NCBI RefSeq assembly: GCF_003667825.1
Contig: NZ_CP033043.1
Location: forward strand, 3,722,001 to 3,786,000
From: Metabacillus litoralis
Lineage (GTDB): Bacteria > Bacillota > Bacilli > Bacillales > Bacillaceae
Length of the DNA: 64,000 nucleotides
Direction of reading: 5' to 3'
The position numbers and the translations under genes were made by a program. The notes below the pieces were generated by a model that saw only the letters and a list, made by a program, of their open reading frames with translations, ran no database searches and was not told the DNA's origin. Shown piece after piece: positions 53,758 to 63,805 of this stretch (within the stretch, counting starts at the first letter, position 1; each line of letters begins with the position of its first letter).

Positions 53758-55071
53758 TTAAGATAAATTATTAATGGATTTTCTTCCAATTGAGTGATAT
53801 TCTACCTTATATTTTGCCGCTTCTTCTAAATCATAGCAGTTTCGTCCATCAAAAATAACCGGAACCTCTAACCAGTTCACATAATCGACAAATTTGATGT
53901 TTTTGATTTCATCCCACTCGGTCACGATGAAAACAACATCTGCCATCTTCACAGCTTCTTCTGCTGAATTTGTGTAGATCGTTTCTGCTGGTAGTAGGTT
54001 CTTCGCATTATCCATGGCGATTGGATCGTAGCCTACGACTTTAGCCCCTTCCTGCACTAGTTCATGAGCTAAAGTGATTGAAGCTGCTTCACGCATATCA
54101 TCTGTGTTTGGTTTAAATGCAAGACCAAGTAATGCAACTGTTTTGCCTTCCAGTGAACCAAAACGTTCCTTTGCTTTCTTAAGGAGTAAACGCTGTTGTT
54201 CGTTGTTAACCTGGATTACAGATTTTAATAAATTAAACTCATGCTCAACGAAGCTTGCGATTTGGACAAGCGCGTTTGTATCCTTCGGAAAACATGACCC
54301 TCCATAGCCTATTCCTGCCTGCAAGAATTTATTCCCAATTCTATCGTCCATTCCCATACCTTTTGCAACATCACTTACATTTGCGCCTAATTTTTCACAA
54401 AGGTTTGAAATTTCGTTAATGAAACTGATCTTTGTAGCAAGGAATGCGTTTGATGCATACTTGATCATTTCAGCACTGCGGATATCTGTTTTATAGATAG
54501 GAATACCAAATGGCTTGTTTACTTCTTCTATAATAGCTGCTGCTTGCTCTGAGTCTGCTCCAATAACAATACGGTCACCATTAAACGTATCCGACACGGC
54601 AGAGCCCTCACGAAGGAATTCTGGGTTAGAGACTACCTCAACGTTTACGTCTTTCGTTAAGTACTCAAGGATAATTCTCTTTACCTTTTCATTTGTTCCA
54701 ACTGGCACTGTGCTCTTTGTGACAACGACTGCATCGTTTTGTAGGTTTTGGGCAATGTCCTTCGCTACCTGTTCGATGAAGCGCAGATCTGCTGTACCGT
54801 CTTCGCGCTGAGGAGTACCAACGGCAATATAAACTACCTGCGCGTCATTGAAAGCATCCGCGTGCTTTGTTGTAAAGTTCAGGCGGCCTGCTTCATAGTT
54901 TTTGACCATAAGCTCTTCTAAGCCTGGTTCAAAGATTGGGGAGATGCCCTGTTTCATTCGTTCTACTTTTGATTCGTCAATGTCTACACATGTAACGTTA
55001 TGGCCGATATCGGATAGGCATACTCCGGTAACAAGCCCAACATAGCCGGTTCCTACTACTGCAATTTGCAT
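53758..55071 (-). CDS. ugd: UDP-glucose 6-dehydrogenase
   Basis: 437 residues. Oxidises UDP-glucose to UDP-glucuronate with NAD. N-terminal Rossmann motif IAVVGTGYVGLVTGVCLSD, central STVPVGTNEKV, catalytic Cys in GYGGSCFPKDT, and C-terminal domain with LGLAFKPNTDDMREA. ATG 55071 with GGAGG in front; it begins 1 bp after the galU stop. Supplies uronic acid for the adjacent polysaccharide genes; the name tuaD is used for the B. subtilis teichuronic acid gene. Confidence 0.95.
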   Translation of the reverse strand: MQIAVVGTGYVGLVTGVCLSDIGHNVTCVDIDESKVERMKQGISPIFEPGLEELMVKNYEAGRLNFTTKHADAFNDAQVVYIAVGTPQREDGTADLRFIEQVAKDIAQNLQNDAVVVTKSTVPVGTNEKVKRIILEYLTKDVNVEVVSNPEFLREGSAVSDTFNGDRIVIGADSEQAAAIIEEVNKPFGIPIYKTDIRSAEMIKYASNAFLATKISFINEISNLCEKLGANVSDVAKGMGMDDRIGNKFLQAGIGYGGSCFPKDTNALVQIASFVEHEFNLLKSVIQVNNEQQRLLLKKAKERFGSLEGKTVALLGLAFKPNTDDMREAASITLAHELVQEGAKVVGYDPIAMDNAKNLLPAETIYTNSAEEAVKMADVVFIVTEWDEIKNIKFVDYVNWLEVPVIFDGRNCYDLEEAAKYKVEYHSIGRKSINNLS

Positions 55072-55072
55072 A

Positions 55073-55960
55073 TTACCTGCCTCCATTATCTTTGCTGACT
55101 ACCTCTTTTAAGTACTCATACACTTGATTCTTCAAATCTTCGCGTTGTAGAGCGAAGTCAACTGATGCTTTAATAAAGCCGAATTTATCTCCCACATCAT
55201 AGCGAACACCTGTGAATGGGTACGCTACAACAGATTGAATGTCGTTTAAGATTTTTAATGCGTCTGTTAATTGAATTTCTCCACCGGCACCTGCTGGTAG
55301 ATCATCTAAGATGTTAAAGATGTCTGGCGTTAAGATGTAACGCCCCATGATGGCATAGTTTGATGGTGCATCTTCCTTAGCTGGCTTTTCTACTAAAGAA
55401 TCAACTGTAATTACTCCTGGCTTTTGCTGGTCTTGCTTAGGAGCGATGATCCCGTATTTCGATACATCTTCATCAGGTACAGGCTGTACACCCACAACAG
55501 AGCACTCATATTTTTCGTACATATCAATTAATTGCTTTGTACAAGGAACATCTGATTTTACAATATCATCCCCTAAAAGCACGGCAAAAGGCTCGTTTCC
55601 GATAAAACGGCTTGCACAGTTGATTGCATGACCAAGACCTTTTGGCTCTTTTTGACGGATGTAGTGGATGTTTGCAAGGTTTGAAATCTCTTGAACTTCC
55701 GCCAGAACCTTGTCTTTACCCTTTTTAGCTAGTGTTTCCTCTAACTCATATGATTTATCAAAATGATCTTCAATTGCGCGTTTACCACGACCACTGACGA
55801 TCATAATGTCTTCGATTCCAGACGCAACAGCTTCTTCGATAATATATTGAATCGTTGGTTTATCTACGATTGGTAGCATTTCCTTTGGTTGTGCTTTTGT
55901 TGCTGGTAAAAATCTTGTTCCTAACCCTGCTGCAGGGATAATCGCCTTACGTACTTTCAT
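55073..55960 (-). CDS. galU: UTP-glucose-1-phosphate uridylyltransferase
   Basis: 295 residues, makes UDP-glucose from UTP and glucose-1-phosphate. Signature [40 protein letters not shown], and VEKP with a late [10 protein letters not shown]. Feeds ugd encoded next. GGGGAGG upstream. Confidence 0.96.
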   Translation of the reverse strand: MKVRKAIIPAAGLGTRFLPATKAQPKEMLPIVDKPTIQYIIEEAVASGIEDIMIVSGRGKRAIEDHFDKSYELEETLAKKGKDKVLAEVQEISNLANIHYIRQKEPKGLGHAINCASRFIGNEPFAVLLGDDIVKSDVPCTKQLIDMYEKYECSVVGVQPVPDEDVSKYGIIAPKQDQQKPGVITVDSLVEKPAKEDAPSNYAIMGRYILTPDIFNILDDLPAGAGGEIQLTDALKILNDIQSVVAYPFTGVRYDVGDKFGFIKASVDFALQREDLKNQVYEYLKEVVSKDNGGR

Positions 55961-55973
55961 GGTATTTCCTCCC

Positions 55974-56732
55974 CTATTTCAAATACGTTTTTTTAACTGC
56001 ATTCAACGCATAGCCGGTAAAACTAAACATTGAGCGAAGTAGCCCGAGCTTTTCAACCTCTCGATATACTTTCCATGTTTGTTTTGCAGCTTTTACTTTG
56101 TTACTAGAAATTGAGCCCGGTACCAATCGGTAATAGGCTAATACCTCTTGAAGGCCATGTGCTTTGATGCCTCGTTTTAAAATCGAAAGCCATAGAGCGA
56201 AGTCTTGTCTTGTTCGAATGTTCGGCATTTCGATTGGACCTGTTTTTTCTATATTCACAACGGCTGTTAAGCATCCAATGATTGTGTTGCTTAGTAGACC
56301 GTTATAATCAATATTTCTTGGTACATCTATGACGCGGTCAAGCTTATTACCATCCACGTCCATTAACTGATACTTTGAATATGTAAAAGCATAATCATTG
56401 ATTTCCATGAACTCAATTTGCTTTTCGAGCTTTTTTGGCACCCATAAATCATCACTATCTAAGAAAGCAACATACTTTCCTTTAGCTGCTTTAATCGCTG
56501 TATTGCGCGCAACAGCAGCACCACTGTTTTCTTGTAACTCTATTAATTTGATTCTGTCATCTTTTTCTGTGTACTCTCGAATGACTTTTCGTGATTCATC
56601 CTTTGAACAGTCATCCACAATCAGCATTTCCCAGTTTTGATAGGTTTGCGAGAGGACAGACTCAATCGTTGCCGGGATAAACTTTGTACTATTGTAAGAA
56701 GGTGTGATGATCGATACTAATGGCTTGTCCAC
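55974..56732 (-). CDS. Glycosyltransferase family 2
   Basis: 252 residues: GT-A fold start [20 protein letters not shown], acidic VDDCSKDES, and the DxD motif in [15 protein letters not shown]. Transfers a sugar from a nucleotide donor to a growing lipid-linked glycan at the inner membrane face. GTG start after GAAGG. Acceptor unknown. Confidence 0.92.
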   Translation of the reverse strand: MDKPLVSIITPSYNSTKFIPATIESVLSQTYQNWEMLIVDDCSKDESRKVIREYTEKDDRIKLIELQENSGAAVARNTAIKAAKGKYVAFLDSDDLWVPKKLEKQIEFMEINDYAFTYSKYQLMDVDGNKLDRVIDVPRNIDYNGLLSNTIIGCLTAVVNIEKTGPIEMPNIRTRQDFALWLSILKRGIKAHGLQEVLAYYRLVPGSISSNKVKAAKQTWKVYREVEKLGLLRSMFSFTGYALNAVKKTYLK

Positions 56733-56747
56733 GCTTTTCCCTTCCTT

Positions 56748-57836
56748 CTATAATAAATTCTTTTGATAGAGGGAAACCATATAAGCAGCGTTTTCCTCCC
56801 ATTGATAATGCTTTGACACATGCTCGCGCCCAAGCTTACCCATCTTTTTGCCTTCTTCAGGGTTGTTAATGAAATAAATCATTTTGTCTGCGATCACTTG
56901 TGCATCCTTTGTTGGGATGACAAAGCCAGTTTGCTTATCTAAAACAACCTCAGGCAGGCCACCAACATTTGCAACAACAACCGGAACCTCACAGGCTTGA
57001 GCTTCAACAGCCGCGACCCCGAAGCTTTCACTATCAAGAGTTGAAGGTACGAAGAATACATCGAACTCATTGATTTTGTTTGGAACTTGATCATGTGGGA
57101 TTTTCCCCGTAAATGTTGTTTGGTCAGCAATGTTTAACTCTGTGGCCAAATTCTGATATTCCTCAAGCTTTGGACCTCCCCCAACAATAGTTAGGTGGGT
57201 GTTCTTATACGTTGCCTCGTCCACTTGCTCCTTAAAAAGAGCATACCCTTGTAACAGGTAGCGAATACCGTACTTTTCTGTCATCGTTTTCACAATACCG
57301 AAGTTGACCTTGTCTGATTCGGTTCGTACTTCATTTGGCTTAAACACATCAAGGTTCACACCAAATGGAGTCACTTCAATATTCTTGTCTGTATATTGAG
57401 CTGTTTCTACCTTCATGACCTCACTTGTTGAGCCAATCATGTCAGCTTTTTTCAATGCATATTTTACCATATATGTATTTAAAGCACCTTCTTTTGGGAA
57501 GTCAAAAATATCCATTCCCCAAACTGATATCACATACGGGTGATAATTCGCCAGTGCCCCGATTACTCCATAGCTCGATACATAGTGAGCATGAAGAATA
57601 TCCGGTTTTTCCTCTTTTAATATTTTCTTAAGAGTTGATACCGTTAGAAAGTAAGTTAGTTTATTCGAACCAACATTAAGGTAGCGCGTTTTGACGTTTT
57701 TCCAATGCGAACGATCTTGGTCATCCTTGTGGCTGTCAAAGCTAATGTTGATGATGTCAAAACCTTGCTTATCATAGTAATCAAGGAACTTTTTTGTGTG
57801 TACGTTACTTGCTGGTCCTAAGACGGCAATCTTCAT
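56748..57836 (-). CDS. Glycosyltransferase family 4
   Basis: 362 residues, GT-B fold: HAHYVSSYGVIGALA, TPFGVNLDVFKP, IVGGGPKLEEYQ and the retaining-GT4 motif VPSTLDSESFGVAAVEAQAC. GGGAGGAGC precedes ATG. Same operon, 2 bp after the previous gene's stop. Confidence 0.92.
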   Translation of the reverse strand: MKIAVLGPASNVHTKKFLDYYDKQGFDIINISFDSHKDDQDRSHWKNVKTRYLNVGSNKLTYFLTVSTLKKILKEEKPDILHAHYVSSYGVIGALANYHPYVISVWGMDIFDFPKEGALNTYMVKYALKKADMIGSTSEVMKVETAQYTDKNIEVTPFGVNLDVFKPNEVRTESDKVNFGIVKTMTEKYGIRYLLQGYALFKEQVDEATYKNTHLTIVGGGPKLEEYQNLATELNIADQTTFTGKIPHDQVPNKINEFDVFFVPSTLDSESFGVAAVEAQACEVPVVVANVGGLPEVVLDKQTGFVIPTKDAQVIADKMIYFINNPEEGKKMGKLGREHVSKHYQWEENAAYMVSLYQKNLL

Positions 57837-57838
57837 CT

Positions 57839-58975
57839 TTAGCTCCTCCCTTCTTTTATGCGCAGCATATCGTTTGCAACTTTTTTCACTCTTGCATACC
57901 AGCTATGGTTTTCCCATGCTTTTAGCTCGATGTTTTGCTTTGTTTGATTGTATGTGTCAGGCTGCAGAAGGTCGAGAATAGCCTTTCCGTATTGTTCTGG
58001 ATCAACTGTTGACACAGCGCCGAAGTCTTCTTCTTTTAAAAGTCGAGCTTGAGCATCACAATCTGTTGCCGCAACAGGCAGGTGGTGTGAAAGGTATTCA
58101 AACAATTTAACAGGCACTGCAAAATCGTGGTATGCATTTTTCTCCCTTGGAATTAACGCCAAGTGGGAACGGTCGTACACTTCGATTAGCTGGTCACCTG
58201 ATAAATGGCTTACCTTTAACCAATGATATTGTTCGTACTTATGCATTTCTTGATATTTAGTGTACTCATTTTCACGGCAGACTAATTCAAGATTAATGAC
58301 ATGCTCATTTTCGTTTAGTACTTTGAATGCTTCAAGAAGCATTAGCATCCCAACTTGGTCACTGATTCCACCGACGAAAACTGCTTGGTATGGCTTTTCC
58401 AGCTTTAATGAGATGTTGTTTCTTTTTTCAACTTTCTCCATACCTGGAGGTAGCTCACTTACTTCACCTTGCCAGCCCACATATTTGTTCATTTCTAATG
58501 AAGGTAGATAAAGTAGGTCTACATATTTTTGGTATGTTTTTAGCTCTTGCTTATAAACTTGTCTCATTAAATAGCGTAAAAACTTAATTCCTTTTGGTGG
58601 CACATACATGTCGTCAAACTTCCAGTACACATCTCGGTAAAACAAGCTGATCGGAATGTTGTGCTGTTTCAATGTGCTCCAGAAACCGCTGTCTAGCTTA
58701 ACGTTCTTAGGCTTACGATCCGGATCTGTAAACCAGTATGGCATTGTGCTGTTTTCCATGTAACAGAAAAGAGCATTGTTGTAGTCGTTACGCGCATGAT
58801 AATGTTCGATTGCTGCTTGTCTTTCTGACGTTGTCCCTGAGATGACAACAAGCTCGAGATTTTCTTCTTCACAATATTGCTTAAACGCTTCGACAATTCG
58901 TTTTGGCCTAACACCTGATCCGCTTTTCGGATTTTTTTGTAGTTCATATGGAAAGTACACGAGAATGTGCTTCAT
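57839..58975 (-). CDS. Glycosyltransferase (GT-B, GT4-like)
   Basis: 378 residues: N-terminal YFPYELQKNPKSGSGVRPKR, middle FVGGISDQVGMLMLLEAF, and C-terminal LIPREKNAYHDFAVPVKLFE plus LSHHLPVAATDCDAQARLL. The late Glu-rich turn fits GT-B transferases of capsule loci. GAGGGACG upstream. A structured RNA leader lies between it and the epimerase gene. Confidence 0.82.
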   Translation of the reverse strand: MKHILVYFPYELQKNPKSGSGVRPKRIVEAFKQYCEEENLELVVISGTTSERQAAIEHYHARNDYNNALFCYMENSTMPYWFTDPDRKPKNVKLDSGFWSTLKQHNIPISLFYRDVYWKFDDMYVPPKGIKFLRYLMRQVYKQELKTYQKYVDLLYLPSLEMNKYVGWQGEVSELPPGMEKVEKRNNISLKLEKPYQAVFVGGISDQVGMLMLLEAFKVLNENEHVINLELVCRENEYTKYQEMHKYEQYHWLKVSHLSGDQLIEVYDRSHLALIPREKNAYHDFAVPVKLFEYLSHHLPVAATDCDAQARLLKEEDFGAVSTVDPEQYGKAILDLLQPDTYNQTKQNIELKAWENHSWYARVKKVANDMLRIKEGRS

Positions 58976-59010
58976 TTATTTCGTCCCTCAATTCAACTAG
59001 TTTCGTTTTT

Positions 59011-59070
59011 CGAACCTACGACAAAAACTCCCGTCACTCCTATCTATGGATAGGTTCGTCAAGACGGGAG
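59011..59070 (-). promoter_or_regulatory. Attenuator-like element inside the polysaccharide operon
   Basis: On the minus strand CTCCCGTC pairs with GACGGGAG followed by TTTTTG, a terminator-like hairpin with an inner CCTATC/GATAGG stem. CGAACCTA inside its loop can also pair with TAGGTTCG just beyond the T-run. The two pairings interleave, so they form a pseudoknot or exclude each other. Confidence 0.6.
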
Positions 59071-59077
59071 ATATTGT

Positions 59078-59986
59078 TTACTTATAAAAATTTAATGTGT
59101 TTTGCAGTCCTTCTAGCAGTGATGTTTCCGGATTCCAGTTTAACTGTTCCTTCGTCACTTTGTTGCAAAGGACACTCTTACGGATATCTCCGCTTCGTTC
59201 TTCTCTATAATTGACTTCCAAGGATGTTCCTGCGGCTTCTTGCATCGTTTCAAAAAGCTTGTTCACAGTAATTTCCTCTCCGGAAGATACATTCAATGTT
59301 TGGTTATGACCCATTGTTAATGCACGGACATTTGCTCCAGCAACGTCTTCTACATAAACAAAGTCTCTTGTTTGCTCACCGTCACCAAAGATTGTCGGTG
59401 ATTTTCCGTTTGCTAAGCAATCAGAAAAAATCGCAATAACGCCACCTTCACCGTGTGCATCCTGGCGAGGTCCATATACGTTAGCATAACGCAAAATGGT
59501 GTAATCTAGTCCAAATGTTTGACTAGCCATTTTTAAATAATATTCAACCGACAGCTTAGATACACCATATGGAGATAATGGATTTGTCGGATGAGCTAAA
59601 TCGACTGGAAGTGAAACAGGATTTCCGTAAACAGCTGCAGATGATGCAAACACTATTTTCTTAATCCCATACTTTCTTGCTAAGTCGATTAAATTTACGG
59701 AACCACGTATATTTACGTTTTCATCGTACAATATATCATTTATTGAATGAGCTACACTCACCTGTGCAGCTTGATGAATGATTGCTTCAGGTTGAAAATC
59801 TTGGATTACTTTTTCCATCAAATCACTGTTGATATCACAATCCATGATTTGCACGCTTGGATCTACGTTTTTCTTGTGCCCTGACACCAGGTTATCAACC
59901 ACATATACATCATGTTTTTCTTGAATTAATTTATCGACGATATGTGAACCGATAAATCCACATCCGCCAGTTACAAGAACCTTCAT
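59078..59986 (-). CDS. NAD-dependent sugar epimerase (GalE-like)
   Basis: 302 residues, extended SDR: VTGGCGFIGSHIVDKLIQE (NAD site), DNLVSGHKKNV, catalytic SSAAVYG and YGVSKLSVEYYL (Tyr-x3-Lys), RYANVYGPRQ. Interconverts UDP-sugars such as UDP-glucose/galactose or the GlcNAc/uronate forms; specificity not decidable. AGGAGG upstream. Confidence 0.92.
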   Translation of the reverse strand: MKVLVTGGCGFIGSHIVDKLIQEKHDVYVVDNLVSGHKKNVDPSVQIMDCDINSDLMEKVIQDFQPEAIIHQAAQVSVAHSINDILYDENVNIRGSVNLIDLARKYGIKKIVFASSAAVYGNPVSLPVDLAHPTNPLSPYGVSKLSVEYYLKMASQTFGLDYTILRYANVYGPRQDAHGEGGVIAIFSDCLANGKSPTIFGDGEQTRDFVYVEDVAGANVRALTMGHNQTLNVSSGEEITVNKLFETMQEAAGTSLEVNYREERSGDIRKSVLCNKVTKEQLNWNPETSLLEGLQNTLNFYK

Positions 59987-60007
59987 ACTAGAGATGTCCT
60001 CCTAAAG

Positions 60008-60664
60008 CTACCTAGCACCTTCACCTGTAAAGATAACTCTTATTGTCTTAAATGCAGTGTTTAAATCTAATAAAAATCCCATGTTTTTTATATAAATTAA
60101 ATCATATTCTAATTTTTCTTTCGGTGTAATGTCGTATCCGCCATTCACCTGCGCCCAGCCAGTTAAGCCCGGCTTCACTAATAAACGCATTTTAAAGCCT
60201 GGAATATCACGCTCAAACTCTTCTGTGAATTCAGGTCTTTCTGGTCGAGGACCGATTAAGCTCATGTCCCCTCTAATCACGTTAACTAATTGCGGAAGCT
60301 CGTCAATTCGTGTTTTACGAATAAACGCGCCCACTTTCGTTACACGAGGATCATTCTTACTAGCCCACTGTGCGCCGTTTTTCTCGGCATCAGATCTCAT
60401 AGAGCGAAGTTTGATCACATTGAAGTTTTTCCCTTTATACCCTACACGCTCTTGGAAAAACAAAGCCTTACCCGGTGATTCCAGCTTAATCAATATCATC
60501 GTGATTAAAATGATAGGGGTAGCGAAGATTAAGCCAATGCTTGCAACTAGAATGTCAAAAAAACGTTTTAAATATAAGTTATATACTGTTTCCTTCGGTA
60601 TTACGGCTAATCGTTGATATGAACTTGTTTGAAATATTGTTGACTCTGCTCGATTTATTGCCAT
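60008..60664 (-). CDS. Undecaprenyl-phosphate sugar-phosphate transferase
   Basis: About 218 residues, polyprenyl-phosphate hexose-1-phosphate transferase type (EpsL/WbaP catalytic part): one membrane helix (FFDILVASIGLIFATPIILI), FFQERVGYKGKNFNVIKLRS, DELPQLVNVIRGDMSLIGPR and KPGLTGWAQVNG. Starts glycan assembly on the lipid carrier. ATG 60664 follows GAGGTGATAAGG; the frame is open to 60739 but without a better ribosome binding site. First gene of the operon. Confidence 0.92.
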   Translation of the reverse strand: MAINRAESTIFQTSSYQRLAVIPKETVYNLYLKRFFDILVASIGLIFATPIILITMILIKLESPGKALFFQERVGYKGKNFNVIKLRSMRSDAEKNGAQWASKNDPRVTKVGAFIRKTRIDELPQLVNVIRGDMSLIGPRPERPEFTEEFERDIPGFKMRLLVKPGLTGWAQVNGGYDITPKEKLEYDLIYIKNMGFLLDLNTAFKTIRVIFTGEGAR

Positions 60665-61433
60665 CCTTATCACCTCAAATACTAAAAACATGGCTATCAA
60701 AAAAATAGAGAACCTTCTAATGGTACTCATATAGTTCAAACACTTTTATTAACAAATCATCATAAAAAAAATATCACTTGGAACGCAAAAGGTCAACAAG
60801 AACATTTAGAATTACTGGATAAATAATCCTCAATTTGTCTTTTCTTTTGTCATAGCAGATCAGAGACAGAAGTCCTACAATTACTTATTAATGTAGGTAA
60901 CCTGAGCTCTTTTCATTCACTTATTGTTAAAAAAGTGCTTAACACATTAAGGCAAATTTACTTTTTAAACGATTGCCTCAATCAGAATATTTTCTAATCA
61001 GCGGGTTAAGCTAGGTTCGTCATCATACACTTCGAACCTTTTCTTTCTTTTGTAGCCGTTCCCCTAAGAAACTATACAACATTCCTACCCATCCTACTAT
61101 TGGAATTTGCAATTTTGAATAGAAAATATGATAAATTTGTGAAACTTGTTTTGATGACTTAGCGTCTAACTACTATATAGCCTTTCATGAGGAAAAAATA
61201 ACCTTTATTTGTTTACCTTACTTGAAAAAGATTCTAAAAGCGGAAAGTTTGATCATACATGTTCTCTCTCCTGAAAATCCAAACTATAAAATAGACTTGT
61301 CACTTTCACTCATTATACACATCTTCGACAGGTTCTAGAATACTTACAACAAATTTTGACAAAAGAGGATTGTGTAACCAGTCTTAGTCGCTCTATAATT
61401 TCTTTATACCTAAATAAAAAGGATGAAATAGAT
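60665..61433. other. Divergent intergenic region, polysaccharide operon and LCP gene
   Basis: Nearly 770 bp without a supported gene; promoters for both directions should lie here. One candidate for the LCP gene is TTGTGT (61370-61375) and TATAAT (61394-61399), 18-bp spacer. No known RNA motif recognised. Confidence 0.45.
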
Positions 61434-62381
61434 ATGAGAGAAGCTAGAAAAAAGAAGAATAAATGGCTTTGGATTACCTTAAGCATCATTGGCTTACTTC
61501 TCATCAGTGTGGGCGGCTATGCCTATTATATTTTTCAATCAGCAGCCAATACAGTTGAGACCATTCATGAAGATATCGACAGAGAGGTATCCGAAAAAAG
61601 ACCGGAACAAGTAGTGTTTACCGAAAAAGACCCAATATCCATCTTGCTAATGGGTGTGGATGAACGTGAGGGTGACGTCGGGCGCGCTGACACTCTTATT
61701 TTAATGACCATAAATCCAAATAAAAACTCAACACAAATGGTCAGCATCCCTCGTGACACACGAACAGAGATTGTCGGCAAGGGTACTCAAGATAAAATTA
61801 ACCACGCCTATGCTTATGGCGGTACCCAAATGGCAATTGACACGGTGGAGAATTTTCTCGACGTCCCTGTTGACTATTTTGTGAAAATCAATATGGATAG
61901 CTTCAAAGATACGGTCGACGCAGTCGGCGGTGTCACAGTGGAAAATACATTAGACTTCTCGTATGATGGCCATGACTTTCCTAAAGGCACATTAACTTTA
62001 GATGGCGAAGAGGCTTTAGCCTACACACGGATGCGTAAAGAGGATCCCCGCGGAGACTTCGGACGCCAGGACCGCCAGCGCCAGGTCATTGAAGGTGTAA
62101 TGAAAAAAGGGGCCAGCATTACTTCGATCACAAAATTTGGTGATATGTTCAATGTTGTCCAAAATAACGTTAAAACGAACTTAACCTTTGATGAGATGTG
62201 GGACATTCAAGAAAATTATAAAGAAGCTAGCAGAAACCTCACTCAATTCCAGGTCGAAGGGTCGGGGGATAAGATTAATGGGGTTTATTATTATATTGTT
62301 TCTGAGGAAGAACGTTTGGCGTTGTCGGAGCAGTTGAGGGAGCATTTGGAGATTTCGGGGACGACGGCTAGTGTGGAGTAG
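61434..62381 (+). CDS. LytR-CpsA-Psr (LCP) family glycopolymer ligase, TagU-like
   Basis: 315 residues: basic cytoplasmic start, one membrane helix (about 12-32), then the extracellular LCP domain with LLMGVDEREGDVGRADTLIL, MVSIPRDTRTEI, INHAYAYGG and YTRMRKEDPRGDFGRQDRQR. LCP enzymes attach lipid-linked glycans to peptidoglycan, matching the adjacent polysaccharide operon. ATG 61434 follows GGATGA; the frame is open from 61356. Confidence 0.95.
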   Translation: MREARKKKNKWLWITLSIIGLLLISVGGYAYYIFQSAANTVETIHEDIDREVSEKRPEQVVFTEKDPISILLMGVDEREGDVGRADTLILMTINPNKNSTQMVSIPRDTRTEIVGKGTQDKINHAYAYGGTQMAIDTVENFLDVPVDYFVKINMDSFKDTVDAVGGVTVENTLDFSYDGHDFPKGTLTLDGEEALAYTRMRKEDPRGDFGRQDRQRQVIEGVMKKGASITSITKFGDMFNVVQNNVKTNLTFDEMWDIQENYKEASRNLTQFQVEGSGDKINGVYYYIVSEEERLALSEQLREHLEISGTTASVE

Positions 62382-62459
62382 GTAATTGGGGCGCGGGGTT
62401 GGAGATTGGCCTTGATTGTGTTTTGGTGTGTTTCGGTGTGTTTCGGTGCTGGGATTATC

Positions 62460-63395
62460 GGGACAGATCTTGAGCGTTGGACCTCTTTTTTGTCCCGATT
62501 ATGGTTTTACCGAGACAGATCTTGAGCGGTGGATCTCTTTTCTGTCCAGATTATGGTTTTATCGAGACAGATCTTGAGCGATGGACCTCGTTTCTGTCTC
62601 GATACTGGTATTATCGAGACAAATCTTCAGCGATGGACCTCGTTTCTGTCTCGATACTGGTATTATCGGGACAATTCTTGAGCGGTGAACATCGTTTCTG
62701 TCCCGATTCTGGTATTATCGAGACAATTCTTGAGCGGTGAACATCGTTTCTGTCCCGATTCTGGTATTATTGGGACTAATCTTGTGCGCTGGATCTCGTT
62801 TCTGTCTCGATACTGGTATTATCGGGACACATCTTGTGCGCTGGATCTCGTTTCTGTCTCGATACTGGTATTATCGGGACACATCTTGAGCGATGGATCT
62901 CGTTTCTGTCTCGATACTGGTATTATCGAGACAGATCTTGAGCGGTGAACCTCTTTTCTGTCCCGATTCGGCTCTTATCGAGACAAATCTTGAGCGCTAG
63001 ATCTCTTTTCTGTCCCGATTCGGCTCTTATCGAGACAGATCTTGAGCGCTGGATCTCTTTTCTGTCCCGATTCGGCTCTTATCGAGACAGATCTTGAGTG
63101 GTGAACCTTGTTTCTGTCCCGATACTGGTATTATCGAGACAGATCTTGAGCGGTGAACCTCTTTTCTGTCTCGATACTGGTATTATCGAGACAAATCTTG
63201 ATCTCTAGATCTCTTTTCTGTCCCGATTCGGCTCTTATCGAGACAAATCTTGATCTCTAGACCTCTTTTCTGTCCCGATTCAGCTCTTATCGAGACAAAT
63301 CTTGAACCCTGGACCTCGTTTCTGTCCCGATTCGGCTTTTATCGAGACAGATCTTGAACCCTGGACCTCGTTTCTGTCCCGATTTGCTCTTAACG
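62460..63395. repeat. 52-bp tandem repeat array, 18 units
   Basis: Starts of successive units (G[GA]GACA) fall at 62460, 62512, 62564 and so on to 63344, always 52 bp apart, then one 51-bp step. A unit reads ATCGAGACAGATCTTGAGCG, a short variable part with CTC(G/T)TTTCTGTC, then CGATACTGGTATT or CGATTCGGCTCTT. Each holds an inverted repeat (ATCGRGACAGA/TCTGTCYCGAT). No coding function: 52 is not a multiple of 3 and no ribosome binding site is seen. Confidence 0.95.
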
Positions 63396-63438
63396 AGACC
63401 AGGTTTTAGACAACTCGTCTCAATCTTGTCTCGTTTTC
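63392..63438 (+). terminator. Closing hairpin of the repeat array
   Basis: AACGAGAC pairs with GTCTCGTT followed by TTC; could terminate transcripts from the LCP gene through the array. Confidence 0.5.
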
Positions 63439-63510
63439 TTAAAGACAATGCATATAATTTTATTTCATTCCATATTCTTTAAGGATATAGTATGTAAGGA
63501 GGGATTTTTA

Positions 63511-63774
63511 ATGGAATTTTCATTTGGATTTATACTTTCTATTGTAATCGCGATTTACCTAGCGATTGATGCACCAAAGCATAACCGCAACCCTTGGCTT
63601 TGGGGGATTTTAGGATTTATCTTCGGTCCGATTGTACTTGGGATTTATTTAATTCAAACGGGACGTAAAGTGGCAGGTTGGATCATTTTAATTATCTCGA
63701 TCCTCTTGATCATTCTCGTGATTCTGTTGTTTGCAGTCGGTATTTTCTTTGTCATGAATGGTTTTAGCGGTTAA
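63511..63774 (+). CDS. Small membrane protein
   Basis: 87 residues: three hydrophobic helices (about 3-20, 28-46, 54-85) with conserved-looking APKHNRNPWLWGILGFIFGP between the first two, a pattern common in small bacillary membrane proteins of unknown role. AAGGAGGG before ATG 63511. Confidence 0.75.
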   Translation: MEFSFGFILSIVIAIYLAIDAPKHNRNPWLWGILGFIFGPIVLGIYLIQTGRKVAGWIILIISILLIILVILLFAVGIFFVMNGFSG

Positions 63775-63775
63775 T

Positions 63776-63805
63776 AAAAAAGTCCTTCACCCGAAGGACT
63801 TTTTT
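63776..63805. terminator. Bidirectional terminator
   Basis: AAAAAAGTCCTTC/GAAGGACTTTTTT, 4-nt loop, serving the small membrane gene and the convergent partial gene. Confidence 0.9.

Noticed and set aside
62477..62948. Two overlapping reading frames of 87 codons in the repeat array
   Set aside because: They arise because the 52-bp repeat has few stops; no ribosome binding site, and the period shifts frame each unit.
62460..63395. CRISPR array
   Set aside because: All parts of the unit recur, there are no unique spacers and no cas genes.
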